Positions 20,565-29,052 of a DNA stretch of 64,000 bases are shown here, piece after piece; the stretch's first letter is position 1; every line of letters starts with the position of its first letter. Below the pieces are notes generated by a model. The model was given only the letters and a program-made list of their open reading frames with translations. It did no database searches and was not told the origin of the DNA. Source of the DNA: Martinezella lusitana (GTDB lineage Bacteria > Pseudomonadota > Alphaproteobacteria > Rhizobiales > Rhizobiaceae); the NCBI RefSeq assembly GCF_900094565.1, contig NZ_FMAF01000006.1, positions 232,936 to 296,935 of the forward strand, given 5' to 3'. The translations under genes were made by a program, and so were the position numbers.

Positions 20565-22319
20565 TTAATAAGACGCCAGCAAGGCCGAGTTATCTTTTCC
20601 GAAGCTGGGTTGCACCCCAAGGATAGGCGCCGCCCTGGCGATGATGTCGCGAGCGATCGGCAATGCCGTAAAGGCCGAGATCGTGCCGCCGCCTCGCTCA
20701 CCGCTCTTCGGCTCATCGATGAAGGTCATGACCATGTATTGCGGATTATCGATCGGGAACGCCGCCAGGAAGCTGTTGAAATTCAACGTATTCGAATAGC
20801 GGCCGTTAACAACCTTGTCGGCTGTGCCGGTCTTGCTGCCGACGTTATAACCGGGAACGCGAGCGTTGCGACCGGAGCCCCTGGTGCCGTTGAATTCAAG
20901 CAGGAAACGGATGTCGTCGCTGGTGCTCTTCTTGACGACCATCTTGGCAATGGCATCGGCCTGGTCACGCGTGCGCGGCAGGAAGGTCGGCTCGATCAGC
21001 TTGCCACCGTTGACGAGGGCTGATGCGGCAACCGCTGTCTGCAACGGCGTGGTCGAGACACCGTGGCCGAAGGAAATGGTGATCGAGTTGATCTTCTTCC
21101 AGACGCGAGGCTGGCTCGGCGCCTTCACTTCCGGCAGTTCGGTGTCCATCTTGTTGAGCAGACCCAAGCGGGTCAGGAATTCCTTGTGCGGGTCGATGCC
21201 GACAAGATCGGCGATCTTCGCAGTACCAATGTTCGAGGAATACTGGAAAATTTCCGGAACGGTCAGTACGCGATGCTGACCATGGAAGTCGTGGATGATG
21301 AAACCGCCGATCCGGATCGGATTGGTGGCGTCGAAGGCATCACGCAACGTCACCTTGCCGGAATCGAGCGCCATCGCCATGGTGAAGGTCTTGAAGGTCG
21401 ATCCCATTTCGAACGTGCCGTTCGTCATGCGATTGAGCCATCCTTCGGTCGCGCCTTCGTTCGGATAGTTCGGATCGAAGTCGGGAGCCGAGGCCATGCC
21501 CAGCACTTCGCCCGTGTGGATGTCGATCACGGCAGCGCCCGCGCCCTTCGCCTGAAAATTCTTGACCGCGTTGACGACCGCATCACGGACGATGCCCTGC
21601 ACACGCAGGTCGATCGAAAGCTTCACCGGCTGCAGAGGCTGGTCGTTGGTCATGCCGGCGGCGGCAAGGTCGGCAAGACCCTGATCGTCGATATATTTCT
21701 CCATGCCGGCAACGCCGCGGTTGTCGATATTGACGTAGCCGAGGATATGGGCGGCGGTCGAGCCGCCCGGATAGAAGCGGCGCTTCTCGGGGCGGAAGCC
21801 GATGCCGGGAATGCCTAGCGCCAGAATCTGACTCTGTTGCTTTGGCGTGAGCTGGCGGCGCAGCCACGCAAAATGCGAGGTCTTGGCGGCGAGCTTCTTG
21901 TATGTACCCTTGGTATCCAGATCCGGCAGGACCGTGCGCAATTCTTCGACGGCCTCATCGGGATCGATGATCTTGTTCGGCTCGGCAAACAGCGAGACGG
22001 TACGGATGTCGGTGGCAAGCAGGGCGCCGTTGCGGTCGACGATATCCGGGCGCGAGGCCATCAGGCGATCCGGCGGCAGGATGCTCGACGTGGTGTCCGG
22101 CGGCGTCATGGCGAACTGGGCAAGACGGCCGCCGATCACGCAATAGACGGCAATGAAGCTCGTCACCAGCAGAACGACGCGGCTTTTGGCTTGATTGGAT
22201 TTACGCTTGCGAGCCCCTTCGAAGGTCGAACGGGAGAAGCTGTCGCTCGGGCGGTTGTTCCCGTCGGTGGAGAAGTGCGCCTTGCTCTTCAAGATCATGA
22301 TGCGAGAAAGAAAAGACAT
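20565..22319 (-). CDS. ftsI: Septal transpeptidase FtsI (PBP3)
   Basis: 584-residue class B penicillin-binding protein crosslinking septal peptidoglycan. A single N-terminal membrane anchor lies around residues 45-65. The pedestal domain (RPDIVDRNGALLATDIRTVSLFA) precedes the transpeptidase domain, with active-site SxxK in MGSTFKTFTMA, SxN in YSSNIGTAK, and KTG in VGSKTGTADKV. The ATG overlaps the ftsL stop (TAATG). The N-terminus carries a longer cytoplasmic tail than in E. coli. Confidence 0.97.
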   Translation of the reverse strand: MSFLSRIMILKSKAHFSTDGNNRPSDSFSRSTFEGARKRKSNQAKSRVVLLVTSFIAVYCVIGGRLAQFAMTPPDTTSSILPPDRLMASRPDIVDRNGALLATDIRTVSLFAEPNKIIDPDEAVEELRTVLPDLDTKGTYKKLAAKTSHFAWLRRQLTPKQQSQILALGIPGIGFRPEKRRFYPGGSTAAHILGYVNIDNRGVAGMEKYIDDQGLADLAAAGMTNDQPLQPVKLSIDLRVQGIVRDAVVNAVKNFQAKGAGAAVIDIHTGEVLGMASAPDFDPNYPNEGATEGWLNRMTNGTFEMGSTFKTFTMAMALDSGKVTLRDAFDATNPIRIGGFIIHDFHGQHRVLTVPEIFQYSSNIGTAKIADLVGIDPHKEFLTRLGLLNKMDTELPEVKAPSQPRVWKKINSITISFGHGVSTTPLQTAVAASALVNGGKLIEPTFLPRTRDQADAIAKMVVKKSTSDDIRFLLEFNGTRGSGRNARVPGYNVGSKTGTADKVVNGRYSNTLNFNSFLAAFPIDNPQYMVMTFIDEPKSGERGGGTISAFTALPIARDIIARAAPILGVQPSFGKDNSALLASY

Positions 22320-22843
22320 TATTCGTCCACCGATCCCGTTGCGATGTTGTCGACTTCAGGTTTTTTGCGCTTGGCCAAAGCCGGCGACTTGGGCCGTGGC
22401 GCCGGAGCGGCCGCCACATCGGCGATGGCCTTCCTGATCTCGGCATCGGTCGTATCGCCGTTCTTCGAGGCCGAAGCGACATTGCCCTTGGAGCCGGTTC
22501 CCTTGCCGCTCTTCGTGCTGTCTTTCGCATCCGCAACTATCGGCGGCGGGACCTGCGAGCGCAGCATCGGCAACTCGTTCGGCTGAACGATGGCCGTGGA
22601 GAGGGTCGGCTGCAGCTGAAGCTCGTTGCTGTAGTTGTTGACGAGACGCTCGAGACGATTCGGCTGCGAGACCAGTGCCCAGTCCGCCTTGAGGAGCTCG
22701 ATCGTATCCTTCTCGAGCTTGATCTCGGACTCGAGACGGTGAACCTCTTCCAGCTTCAGCTCGGCTCGGTGCTTGATCGTATAGGTCACGCTGGCCATAG
22801 CCGTCATGACTCCGATCAGCACGATGTCAAAAGTCTTCAGCAT
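22319..22843 (-). CDS. ftsL: FtsL-like cell division protein
   Basis: 174-residue bitopic protein with the expected FtsL layout. A short cytoplasmic end (MLKTFD) and one membrane helix (about residues 7-22) come first. A leucine-zipper-like coiled coil (ELKLEEVHRLESEIKLEKDTIELLKADW) and the conserved QPNRLERLVN segment follow. The C-terminal ~80 residues are low-complexity Lys/Ala/Pro, which E. coli FtsL lacks. The ATG at 22843 has GGAGG seven bases upstream; the open frame continues 5' only because it overlaps rsmH. Position between rsmH and ftsI supports the assignment. Confidence 0.9.
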   Translation of the reverse strand: MLKTFDIVLIGVMTAMASVTYTIKHRAELKLEEVHRLESEIKLEKDTIELLKADWALVSQPNRLERLVNNYSNELQLQPTLSTAIVQPNELPMLRSQVPPPIVADAKDSTKSGKGTGSKGNVASASKNGDTTDAEIRKAIADVAAAPAPRPKSPALAKRKKPEVDNIATGSVDE

Positions 22844-22844
22844 A

Positions 22845-23870
22845 TCAACCTCCGAGCTTTCCGAGACTGGCGAGATTGGGCAGATCGAAGATCGAAAGAT
22901 CGGCGGCCTCGGCGGGTGCAGAGGTGCGAACACCGGCGCGCAGCTTGGCCGAGCGGGCCCGTGGATTGGCCTCCGCCTCCGCATCGCTGGCGGACACCAT
23001 CGATTTGCCGATGGGCTCGAAGGTTGCTGGCCGCTCATGCACGATCGGCATGTGGCGCGATCCCACGGCACGACCGGACCGATCGGCGAAGAATTTCTTG
23101 ACGATCCGGTCTTCCAGGGAATGGAAGGTCACGACGACAAGCCGACCACCCGGCTTGAGCGCGCGTTCGGCGGCGAACAGCGCCTGAGCCAACTCGCCAA
23201 GCTCGTCGTTGACGAAGATGCGAAGCGCCTGGAAAACGCGGGTAGCGGGATGAATCTTGTCCTTGGCCTTTCGCGGCGTCACGATCTCGATCAGGCCGGC
23301 CAGATCGCGGGTGGTCACGAAGGGAGCTTCGGCACGCCGCTTCTCAATCGCATGCGCGATGCGTGGCGCCTGTTTTTCCTCACCCAGAAAGACGAAGATG
23401 CGAATGAGGTCCGCCAGCTTGGCGCGATTGACGACGTCGGCCGCCGATACGCCGCTTGCCGACATGCGCATGTCGAGCGGGCCACTCTTATTGAAGGAAA
23501 AGCCGCGCTCGGCCTCGTCGATCTGCATGGAGGATACGCCGATATCGAGCACGATCCCGTCAAGGCCGCCCTCAGGCGCATGGTCGGCAAGCTGGGAGAA
23601 TTGCGATTGAATGAGCTTGAGGTGCCCCGCATGGGCTTCAACGATCGCCTGCCCCGCCGCAATCGCCGTCGGATCACGATCGAGCGCGATCACATCGGCA
23701 CCGGCTGCAAGCATGGCCGAGGTGTAACCGCCAGCCCCGAACGTTCCATCGAGGATAACTTTGCCGGGCGCAGGCGCCAGCGCCTCGAGCACTTCGGAAA
23801 GGAGAACCGGAATGTGACGAACTGGTCCGCCACCGGCATCAGTCAAACCTCCGCCTGAATTCGCCACCAT
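22845..23870 (-). CDS. rsmH: 16S rRNA C1402 N4-methyltransferase RsmH (MraW)
   Basis: 341-residue SAM-dependent methyltransferase that modifies C1402 in the ribosomal P site. Family motifs are [13 protein letters not shown], the SAM-binding [14 protein letters not shown] near residue 42, [30 protein letters not shown] split around the catalytic region, and the C-terminal [16 protein letters not shown] chose ATG 23870 because homology to RsmH begins within 20 residues of it and GGGGAAA precedes it. One base separates the stop from the ftsL ATG. Confidence 0.97.
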   Translation of the reverse strand: MVANSGGGLTDAGGGPVRHIPVLLSEVLEALAPAPGKVILDGTFGAGGYTSAMLAAGADVIALDRDPTAIAAGQAIVEAHAGHLKLIQSQFSQLADHAPEGGLDGIVLDIGVSSMQIDEAERGFSFNKSGPLDMRMSASGVSAADVVNRAKLADLIRIFVFLGEEKQAPRIAHAIEKRRAEAPFVTTRDLAGLIEIVTPRKAKDKIHPATRVFQALRIFVNDELGELAQALFAAERALKPGGRLVVVTFHSLEDRIVKKFFADRSGRAVGSRHMPIVHERPATFEPIGKSMVSASDAEAEANPRARSAKLRAGVRTSAPAEAADLSIFDLPNLASLGKLGG

Positions 23871-23884
23871 TCCGTTTCCCCGCT

Positions 23885-24325
23885 CTATTCCGAGCGCCTG
23901 CCCGCCAGCCTGCGCTCCTCTCGTGCCTGCGCCTGCAAGGCCTGAAAAGCCTCCGGTCGCCACAATTGAAAATGATCCGCCCGCCCGACGAAAGTCACTT
24001 CGCCAGTAATGCCGGTGAAGTCGCGGATGAAATCCGTGATCATCAGCCGCCCCTCGGCATCGAGCTTCATAAAGACCCCGCCCCCGTGAATCAGGAGCGA
24101 CATCTGGTTCGCCGCCGGCGAAAAAGGATCGTCCGCCGCAATCTGCCGCTCGAATCGATCGAGCAGATCGAGGCCGCCGACGCTGATCGCCGGAAACACA
24201 AAATCCTGGAAGCAATACAGCTCCTGGATATTGCGCTCGGCCAGCACGGAACGGAATGCCGCCGGCACGGAAACCCGCCCCTTGACATCGATCCGGTTGG
24301 TCGCATTCGACAGGAAGCGGTTCAT
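23885..24325 (-). CDS. mraZ: Transcriptional regulator MraZ
   Basis: 146-residue protein with two AbrB-like SpoVT domains: the first begins [24 protein letters not shown] and the second covers [21 protein letters not shown]. MraZ forms a ring and represses its own dcw operon in E. coli by binding TGGGN direct repeats, and four such repeats occur upstream here. ATG 24325 gives the normal MraZ N-terminus; a possible upstream in-frame extension of 12 codons shows no family similarity. It is the first protein gene of the dcw cluster. Confidence 0.95.
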   Translation of the reverse strand: MNRFLSNATNRIDVKGRVSVPAAFRSVLAERNIQELYCFQDFVFPAISVGGLDLLDRFERQIAADDPFSPAANQMSLLIHGGGVFMKLDAEGRLMITDFIRDFTGITGEVTFVGRADHFQLWRPEAFQALQAQAREERRLAGRRSE

Positions 24326-24501
24326 GACGCGAAACACCCGTCCCCCATGATCCGCAAGCAATCACGCACTCACGGACACAGCCAAAATCGGACACAGCTT
24401 CGCAAGCCGAAAGAGCCGACGCCCCTTCGACACCCCCCTGGTGAGGGCAATCACGGCTTTGCGATGATTGGGCTCTGATTTGCCCGTTTGCAGTGTTGTT
24501 T

Positions 24502-24536
24502 TGGGATACCATGGGACCATATGGGCGTCAATGGGA
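24502..24536 (-). promoter_or_regulatory. MraZ operator (four TGGGN boxes) over the mraZ promoter
   Basis: Plus strand reads TGGGA, TGGGA, TGGGC, TGGGA at 24502, 24512, 24522 and 24532, spaced by exactly five bases each. This matches the TGGGN-N5 direct repeats bound by MraZ in E. coli. On the minus strand a -35 TTGACG (24526-24531) and -10 TATCCC (24503-24508), 17 bases apart, fall inside the array, so binding would block the promoter. The repeats are seen directly; promoter use is inferred. Confidence 0.85.
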
Positions 24537-24579
24537 TGAAGCCGCATCGGGCGCGGCCACACCCTGAATATTCATAAGC

Positions 24580-24593
24580 CGTTAAGTTTAACG
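24580..24593. promoter_or_regulatory. TTAA palindrome upstream of mraZ
   Basis: CGTTAA-GT-TTAACG inverted repeat. An overlapping TTAA-N7-TTAG (24588-24602) is one mismatch from the CtrA consensus TTAA-N7-TTAA. It lies about 50 bp upstream of the predicted -35 element. Confidence 0.35.
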
Positions 24594-24756
24594 AAAGGTT
24601 AGGATCGCCTTCAGCGGGCGCTCCGAAACGGATTGTTTTCACAAGCGAAAACCCTCGCCCGCGATCACCGGAAACCCCGGGAAACCGGGGCGTCCGGCGG
24701 CCCTCGAAATTATTTGCGGAGAGCGAAAAGGCCCATCCGAAAAAAGGGGCGATGAT

Positions 24757-25160
24757 TTGCCAGTTGGCCTGTAAGCCGGGTTCTGTATGGCTCCGGCCGA
24801 GGCCGGAACGTGGCAGCCATTCATCTGGGACGGCGCTTGCGCGACGCCTCTTGCAACCCACCCGGATGACCGGCCCGGAAACAGGCTGGAGCGCTCGCGC
24901 GCTCCGCGTCATCCCTATTCGGTTTTGCTCCCGGTGGGGTTTTCCGTGCCGTCGCTGTTTCCAGAGACGCGGTGGGCTCTTACCCCACCCTTTCACCCTT
25001 ACCCGATCCTGAGACCGGGCGGTTTGCTTTCTGTGGCACTTTCCCTGAGGTTGCCCTCGCCGGACGTTATCCGGCACCGTGTTTCCGTGGAGCCCGGACT
25101 TTCCTCACCTCATCGCCTTTCGGCATTGATGAAGCGCGGCTGCCCAGCCAACTGGCACTG
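24757..25160 (-). ncRNA. rnpB: RNase P RNA (bacterial class A)
   Basis: About 400 nt catalytic RNA that removes tRNA 5' leaders. Read on the minus strand, it has the conserved 5' core GAGGAAAGTCCGGGCTC (plus coordinates 25090-25106), the GCCACAGAAAGC element (about 25026-25037), and GGTGAAAGGGTG. The 3' core is AGAACCCGGCTTACAGGCC (24766-24784). The ends pair: TGCCAGTTGGC at the 5' side against GGCCAACTGGCA at the 3' side (helix P1). Long open frames across this region are artefacts of its high GC. The ends are set from P1 and could be off by several bases. Confidence 0.97.
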
Positions 25161-25222
25161 GCTCATTAACTGAGACTTCAGGCAATTGCCACCTAAATAT
25201 GCGGCCCGGTTTCCGTCCGATG

Positions 25223-26416
25223 CTAGCTGCGGAAATGCGCAGAGAAATCCGTGCTGTAGCCTTCATCCTTGATTCGACCCGCGAGCAGCAGTTCCGCTCC
25301 CAGCCGGCCGATCTCGTCCGAGCTCTTGGCAGCCGTGCCGCAGCCGCCGGTCAGTACCGCGACGCGCGGCGAAGAGGTGTAGCCGATCATCGGATAGCCT
25401 GATGGAGAATAGGAGACGGCGCAGGAATTGGTGAAGGCCGGCGGGCGGGCCACGCTGGGAACGAGATCGTGGAATCTCCGCACCAGATGTTCGCGCGCCT
25501 TGTCGCGGCCGGCGGTGCGGAACCAGGCCCGGAGTTCCGGTTCGCTCTCGAATTGAAGGTCGTCGGGATCGCCGCCGATCTTGATGTAGTATTTGCCGTC
25601 CGGGTAGCGGATCGGCGGCAGCATATAGATGCTGTCCACGTCATCAAGCGCTACAGATATCAGTGACGGCATGCCGGAAAGAACCCCGGCTTCGGCCTCG
25701 CTAACCTCGAAAAAGGTCACGGTGCGGCCATAAACCTTCATCTCAACCGGTCGCGGCAACAGATTCTCGGCAATGGAGAATCCGCCTGCGGCCATCAGGA
25801 TCTTCTCGGCGCTGAACGTCTCACCTTCGGCGGTCGTGACAACTGCCAGGCCGCCCTCATCACTGATCGACAGGGCGGTCTGCTTGATCACCCGCGCTCC
25901 CGCCTTTTCCGCCAGCAACGACTGCGCTTTCACCAGCCGCCGTGGGCTGATATGGCCGGCCCCGCGCGCCTCGTAGACGCCTTCGCTTCCCGATGCGAAA
26001 GAGAAGAACGGAAACTTCGTCTTGAGCCCGGCATCGTCGAGAATGTCGGCCTGAACACCCAGCCGCTCCGCCGCATCCACCACATCGCCGACATAGCCGT
26101 TATCGGCGCCGCGCTTCGGGCCTGAGACCAGGCAGCCGACAGGTGCATAGAACTGAATACCGCTATCCCGTTCGATTTCCGCGTAGCGGCTGATCGAGCG
26201 GTTGGCGAGGCGAGCCCAATCGGTATCGGGGTCGATCGTACGGGTAATACGGCCCTCGTCGTAGTGACTGCCGAAGACACCCTGATGGCTGGCGCGGTCC
26301 TCGGGTTCATCCGGCCCGATGACGGCAATGCCATCCGTTTGCCCAGCGAGATGACGGGCGGCAGCCGCCCCCATCATTCCCCGGCCGACGACGATGAACC
26401 TGAAATCCGCTGCCAT
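25223..26416 (-). CDS. FAD-dependent oxidoreductase (DAO / sarcosine oxidase-like)
   Basis: 397 residues. The N-terminal dinucleotide fold FIVVGRGMMGAAAARHLAG (GxGxxG) is followed by the DAO-family SHYDEGRITRTIDPDTDWARLA stretch typical of monomeric sarcosine or N-methyl-amino-acid oxidases. Near the C-terminus PSGYPMIGYTSSPRVAVLTGGCG forms the second FAD-binding part. Covalent flavin cannot be judged. Start at ATG 26416 is preferred because the fold begins five residues later and GAGGG precedes it. The substrate is unknown; neighbours give no clue. Confidence 0.85.
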   Translation of the reverse strand: MAADFRFIVVGRGMMGAAAARHLAGQTDGIAVIGPDEPEDRASHQGVFGSHYDEGRITRTIDPDTDWARLANRSISRYAEIERDSGIQFYAPVGCLVSGPKRGADNGYVGDVVDAAERLGVQADILDDAGLKTKFPFFSFASGSEGVYEARGAGHISPRRLVKAQSLLAEKAGARVIKQTALSISDEGGLAVVTTAEGETFSAEKILMAAGGFSIAENLLPRPVEMKVYGRTVTFFEVSEAEAGVLSGMPSLISVALDDVDSIYMLPPIRYPDGKYYIKIGGDPDDLQFESEPELRAWFRTAGRDKAREHLVRRFHDLVPSVARPPAFTNSCAVSYSPSGYPMIGYTSSPRVAVLTGGCGTAAKSSDEIGRLGAELLLAGRIKDEGYSTDFSAHFRS

Positions 26417-26497
26417 GCTACGCCCTCTCAAATAACAGCGGATTCGATAGCATGGAAAGCGATTCAGCCCCACCCGCAATTGCTCAGTGGACGGCTG

Positions 26498-27055
26498 TCA
26501 GTCCAAAAGCGCCAGCACCTTGCCGCAATAGCGCTTCGAGACCGGGTTCATGCGCGTCGCGCCATGGCCGGCATTGTATTTGAGAATGGTATTGCAGGTC
26601 TGCCCGCCGCCGAGATCCTGAGCCATGGCAAGGTATTTCATACCGAACTTGATGTTCGTTTCGGGATCGAAAAGCCCCTTGGCCCGGCCGGCGTACCCCA
26701 TCAGTCGGGCCGTTGCCGGCTTGATCTGCATCAGGCCGATTTCCCCGGCACTCCCCCGCGTTTTCGGATTGAAATTGCTTTCGATCTGAACGACGGCAGT
26801 TGCCAGTTGCACCGGCACGCCGTTCTGCTTTGCATATTTGGCAATGAGATCGGAATAGCGATTCTGCCGCACAAAGGCATTTTCAGCGTCACGTAATTCG
26901 GCGGGAACGTTCGGCACCGGATAGCCGGTGGTACGATAAGCGATCTTCAAAGGAACCGTTTGACTTTTCTCGCCCCGCTGACCCGCAAAGGCGCAATCAT
27001 ACCCCGCCAGCAGCACGCCCACGCATGCTGCAGCCGCAACAATTAAATTTTTCAT
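26498..27055 (-). CDS. Secreted SLT-type lytic transglycosylase
   Basis: 185 residues with a cleavable signal peptide (MKNLIVAAAACVGVLLAGYDCAFAG). A single SLT domain follows, with the catalytic glutamate in VVQIESNFNP (Glu92), then GEIGLMQIKPATARLMGYAG and LAMAQDLGGGQTCNTILKYNAG. It would cleave the MurNAc-GlcNAc bond in the periplasm to give 1,6-anhydro ends. The small size resembles VirB1/IagB-like or housekeeping SLT enzymes. It stands alone; the ~270 bp upstream have no gene. Confidence 0.9.
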   Translation of the reverse strand: MKNLIVAAAACVGVLLAGYDCAFAGQRGEKSQTVPLKIAYRTTGYPVPNVPAELRDAENAFVRQNRYSDLIAKYAKQNGVPVQLATAVVQIESNFNPKTRGSAGEIGLMQIKPATARLMGYAGRAKGLFDPETNIKFGMKYLAMAQDLGGGQTCNTILKYNAGHGATRMNPVSKRYCGKVLALLD

Positions 27056-27322
27056 GTAGTCTTTTGTCTCCAGGCGCGGGACCGCGGACGGCCTCAAGCC
27101 GTCATGTCCGGCTGGAGGCAAAAAGAGCCGCCGGAGTGCACAGTCCCCATTAGTCGTCTACGGCCGCGCGACACACAAAACCAAACTGCGCGACCGCCGT
27201 TCAGCGAGCGTCGTTAGACCAGTGCAATGCGGAGATAATAGGGAAATGATGTGGCGCAGCAGGGGGTTACGCTTTTTCGCACTGATAGCCGGCTACAAAG
27301 ATGGCCAGCACCCCTCACCTTT

Positions 27323-28084
27323 CTATGAAAAGCGAGGCAGCGCGGACAGAAGACGATGGAGCGTATCGATCGTGGAAAAATCGGCGATACCATCCACACG
27401 CTGCGGGCGGAAATGGCGCTGGAAAGCCTCGACGTCTCCCTTCAGCCTTTCCGAGAATTCACCAGTGATTTCAGTTTTATAGCCATAGAGCGAGAGCATG
27501 GATTGCAGTGCTTCGATCGGCTGGCCCACATCCCCCTTCTGGAAAAATCGACCGCCGGTAATCGCAGCCGGCTCAACCCAGTGCCCGACGCCCTCAGCGG
27601 CGAGCCGGGCCCAGGGGAATTTCTCGCCCGGATCGACCTTGCGCACGGGGGCTACATCGGAGTGTCCGAGCACCCGCTCGGGTGCGATTGCCCAGCGTTG
27701 GCCGCAATCCCGACACAGTTCGATGACCGCTTCGATCTGCGCATCGGGGAAATCCGGCAGCCCGCCGGGATGGCCAGCATTGGCTATTTCAATACCGATC
27801 GACAGTGAATTGATATCGGCCTCATTGTGCCAGGTGCTCTTCCCCGCATGCCAGGCACGACGCTCCTCCGGCACGAGTTGAATGACCCGCCCGTCCTCGA
27901 AGACGAAATAATGGCTGGATACCTGGCTCTCCGGGCGACAGAGCCAGTCCAGCGCGCCCTCGGCCGTGCCCATGCCGGTGTAGTGCAGAAGGATCATGTC
28001 CGGTTTGCGCCCATCTCGCCGCTCGCCGTGATTCGGCGAAGGCTGCACCATGGCGCGAGCGAAATCGGCCGGAAAGGCATTCAT
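27323..28084 (-). CDS. AmpD/AmiD-like N-acetylmuramoyl-L-alanine amidase
   Basis: 253-residue zinc amidase (amidase_2) with a C-terminal peptidoglycan-binding repeat. Zinc ligands appear as His34 (LLHYTG), His141 (LGHSDVAP) and Asp151 (KVDPG), with the catalytic Glu in IGIEIAN. Residues 180-250 (KGDVGQPIEALQSMLSLYGY onward) are a PG_binding_1 domain. There is no signal peptide, so it may be a cytosolic recycling amidase. Its ATG overlaps the djlA-like stop by four bases, so the two form an operon. Confidence 0.93.
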   Translation of the reverse strand: MNAFPADFARAMVQPSPNHGERRDGRKPDMILLHYTGMGTAEGALDWLCRPESQVSSHYFVFEDGRVIQLVPEERRAWHAGKSTWHNEADINSLSIGIEIANAGHPGGLPDFPDAQIEAVIELCRDCGQRWAIAPERVLGHSDVAPVRKVDPGEKFPWARLAAEGVGHWVEPAAITGGRFFQKGDVGQPIEALQSMLSLYGYKTEITGEFSERLKGDVEAFQRHFRPQRVDGIADFSTIDTLHRLLSALPRFS

Positions 28085-28788
28085 GCGGCGCGGCGTTCTT
28101 TCTCGATTTCAGCGTAAGCGGCGTTCAGGGCGGCCATACGCTCGTTGGCGATGAGGTGGAACTCCTCCGGCACACCGCGCGAGACGAGACGGTCAGGATG
28201 GTTCTCATAGACAAGGCCGTGATACCGGCGGCGGATCGTCGGGAAATCATCATGGCGCGATACGCCGAGTATCTTGTAGGGGTCGCGTCCACCGCTCACA
28301 TGGCGCGCCATGATCTGATCGAACCGTTCTTCGCTCATATGGAATATCTCGGCCACATGTTGCAGGAAGGCCATTTCCTTTTCGTGGATCAGCCCGTCAG
28401 CCTTGGCAATGTGAAACAGGCCGTCGAGCACGTCTTCCAAAACAGGGCAATTCTTGGTGCAGGTCACGCAAAGCGACGAGAGCCGCTCCGCATAGGCTTC
28501 GTAGCCCGCCACATCCTGCCGTGCCAGATTGTAGAGACGCGCGACGTTCTTGGCCTGATCCGGCGGAAACTCGAATATCTCGCGGAACGCGTTGACCTCG
28601 TTTTCGGTCACAATGCCGTCAGCCTTCGCCATCTTGGCGGAAAGGGCGATTATCGCGACGGAAAACGCCACCTTGCGGCGGGTTTCCGGATCGCCCTCGA
28701 ACAAGGTTCGAATAGCCTCGACTACTGCCGACAGGGCATTGCCAGCGGTGCCACCGATAGCATTCAGCAATTTTTCCCAAAACGACAT
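28081..28788 (-). CDS. djlA: DjlA-like TerB/J-domain co-chaperone
   Basis: 235 residues. An N-terminal TerB-like helical domain (residues ~40-150; AIIALSAKMAKADGIVTENEV and a second FHIAKADGLIHEKEMAFLQHV repeat) precedes a C-terminal J domain beginning DPYKILGVSRHDD. The J domain contains the essential HPD motif (ENHPDRLV) that stimulates DnaK. E. coli DjlA has a membrane anchor; here only a weakly hydrophobic N-terminus is present. Start at ATG 28788 gives MSFWEKLLNAIGG, the usual alphaproteobacterial start. Coupled to the downstream amidase gene. Confidence 0.9.
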   Translation of the reverse strand: MSFWEKLLNAIGGTAGNALSAVVEAIRTLFEGDPETRRKVAFSVAIIALSAKMAKADGIVTENEVNAFREIFEFPPDQAKNVARLYNLARQDVAGYEAYAERLSSLCVTCTKNCPVLEDVLDGLFHIAKADGLIHEKEMAFLQHVAEIFHMSEERFDQIMARHVSGGRDPYKILGVSRHDDFPTIRRRYHGLVYENHPDRLVSRGVPEEFHLIANERMAALNAAYAEIEKERRAA

Positions 28789-29052
28789 ATTGGTCCCGAC
28801 GGCTCTCATAGACAGTAGAATACCTTGACCAAATAATGCCTGCCATTGCAAGCAGTCCATTCGTCGCAAGGCGGAAAACACTTTTCACAATTTGGTAATG
28901 ATGGCGTGTTCCAAACCGCATCCGACCGCGCGTTCGCGAGCAGACAAAGCGCGCGTTTCTTAAATTCTTTACTTTACAGCCATGCACGCCTGTCGCATCC
29001 ATTCCCACCGCAACCATTGAAATGAAGCAGCTTGACTGCAAGGAGGATCTCC

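Larger units (their letters stand above)
24326..24756. other. Regulatory region between rnpB and mraZ
   Basis: 431 bp with no gene. It contains the TGGGN repeat array and promoter candidate (24502-24536), a TTAA palindrome (24580-24593) and the 3' flank of rnpB, where a T run on the minus strand (plus-strand A run near 24741-24746) may end rnpB transcription. The mraZ leader would be about 170 bases long. Confidence 0.6.

Noticed and set aside
22872..24512. Long minus-strand frame extending rsmH to 555 residues
   Set aside because: The first ~200 codons run through mraZ in another frame and look like shadow translation; RsmH similarity begins at ATG 23870.
24451..25173. Several open frames of 60-200 residues on both strands
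   Set aside because: They lie over RNase P RNA and its flank, whose conserved core sequences are unmistakable; the translations are Arg/Pro-rich and unlike any family.
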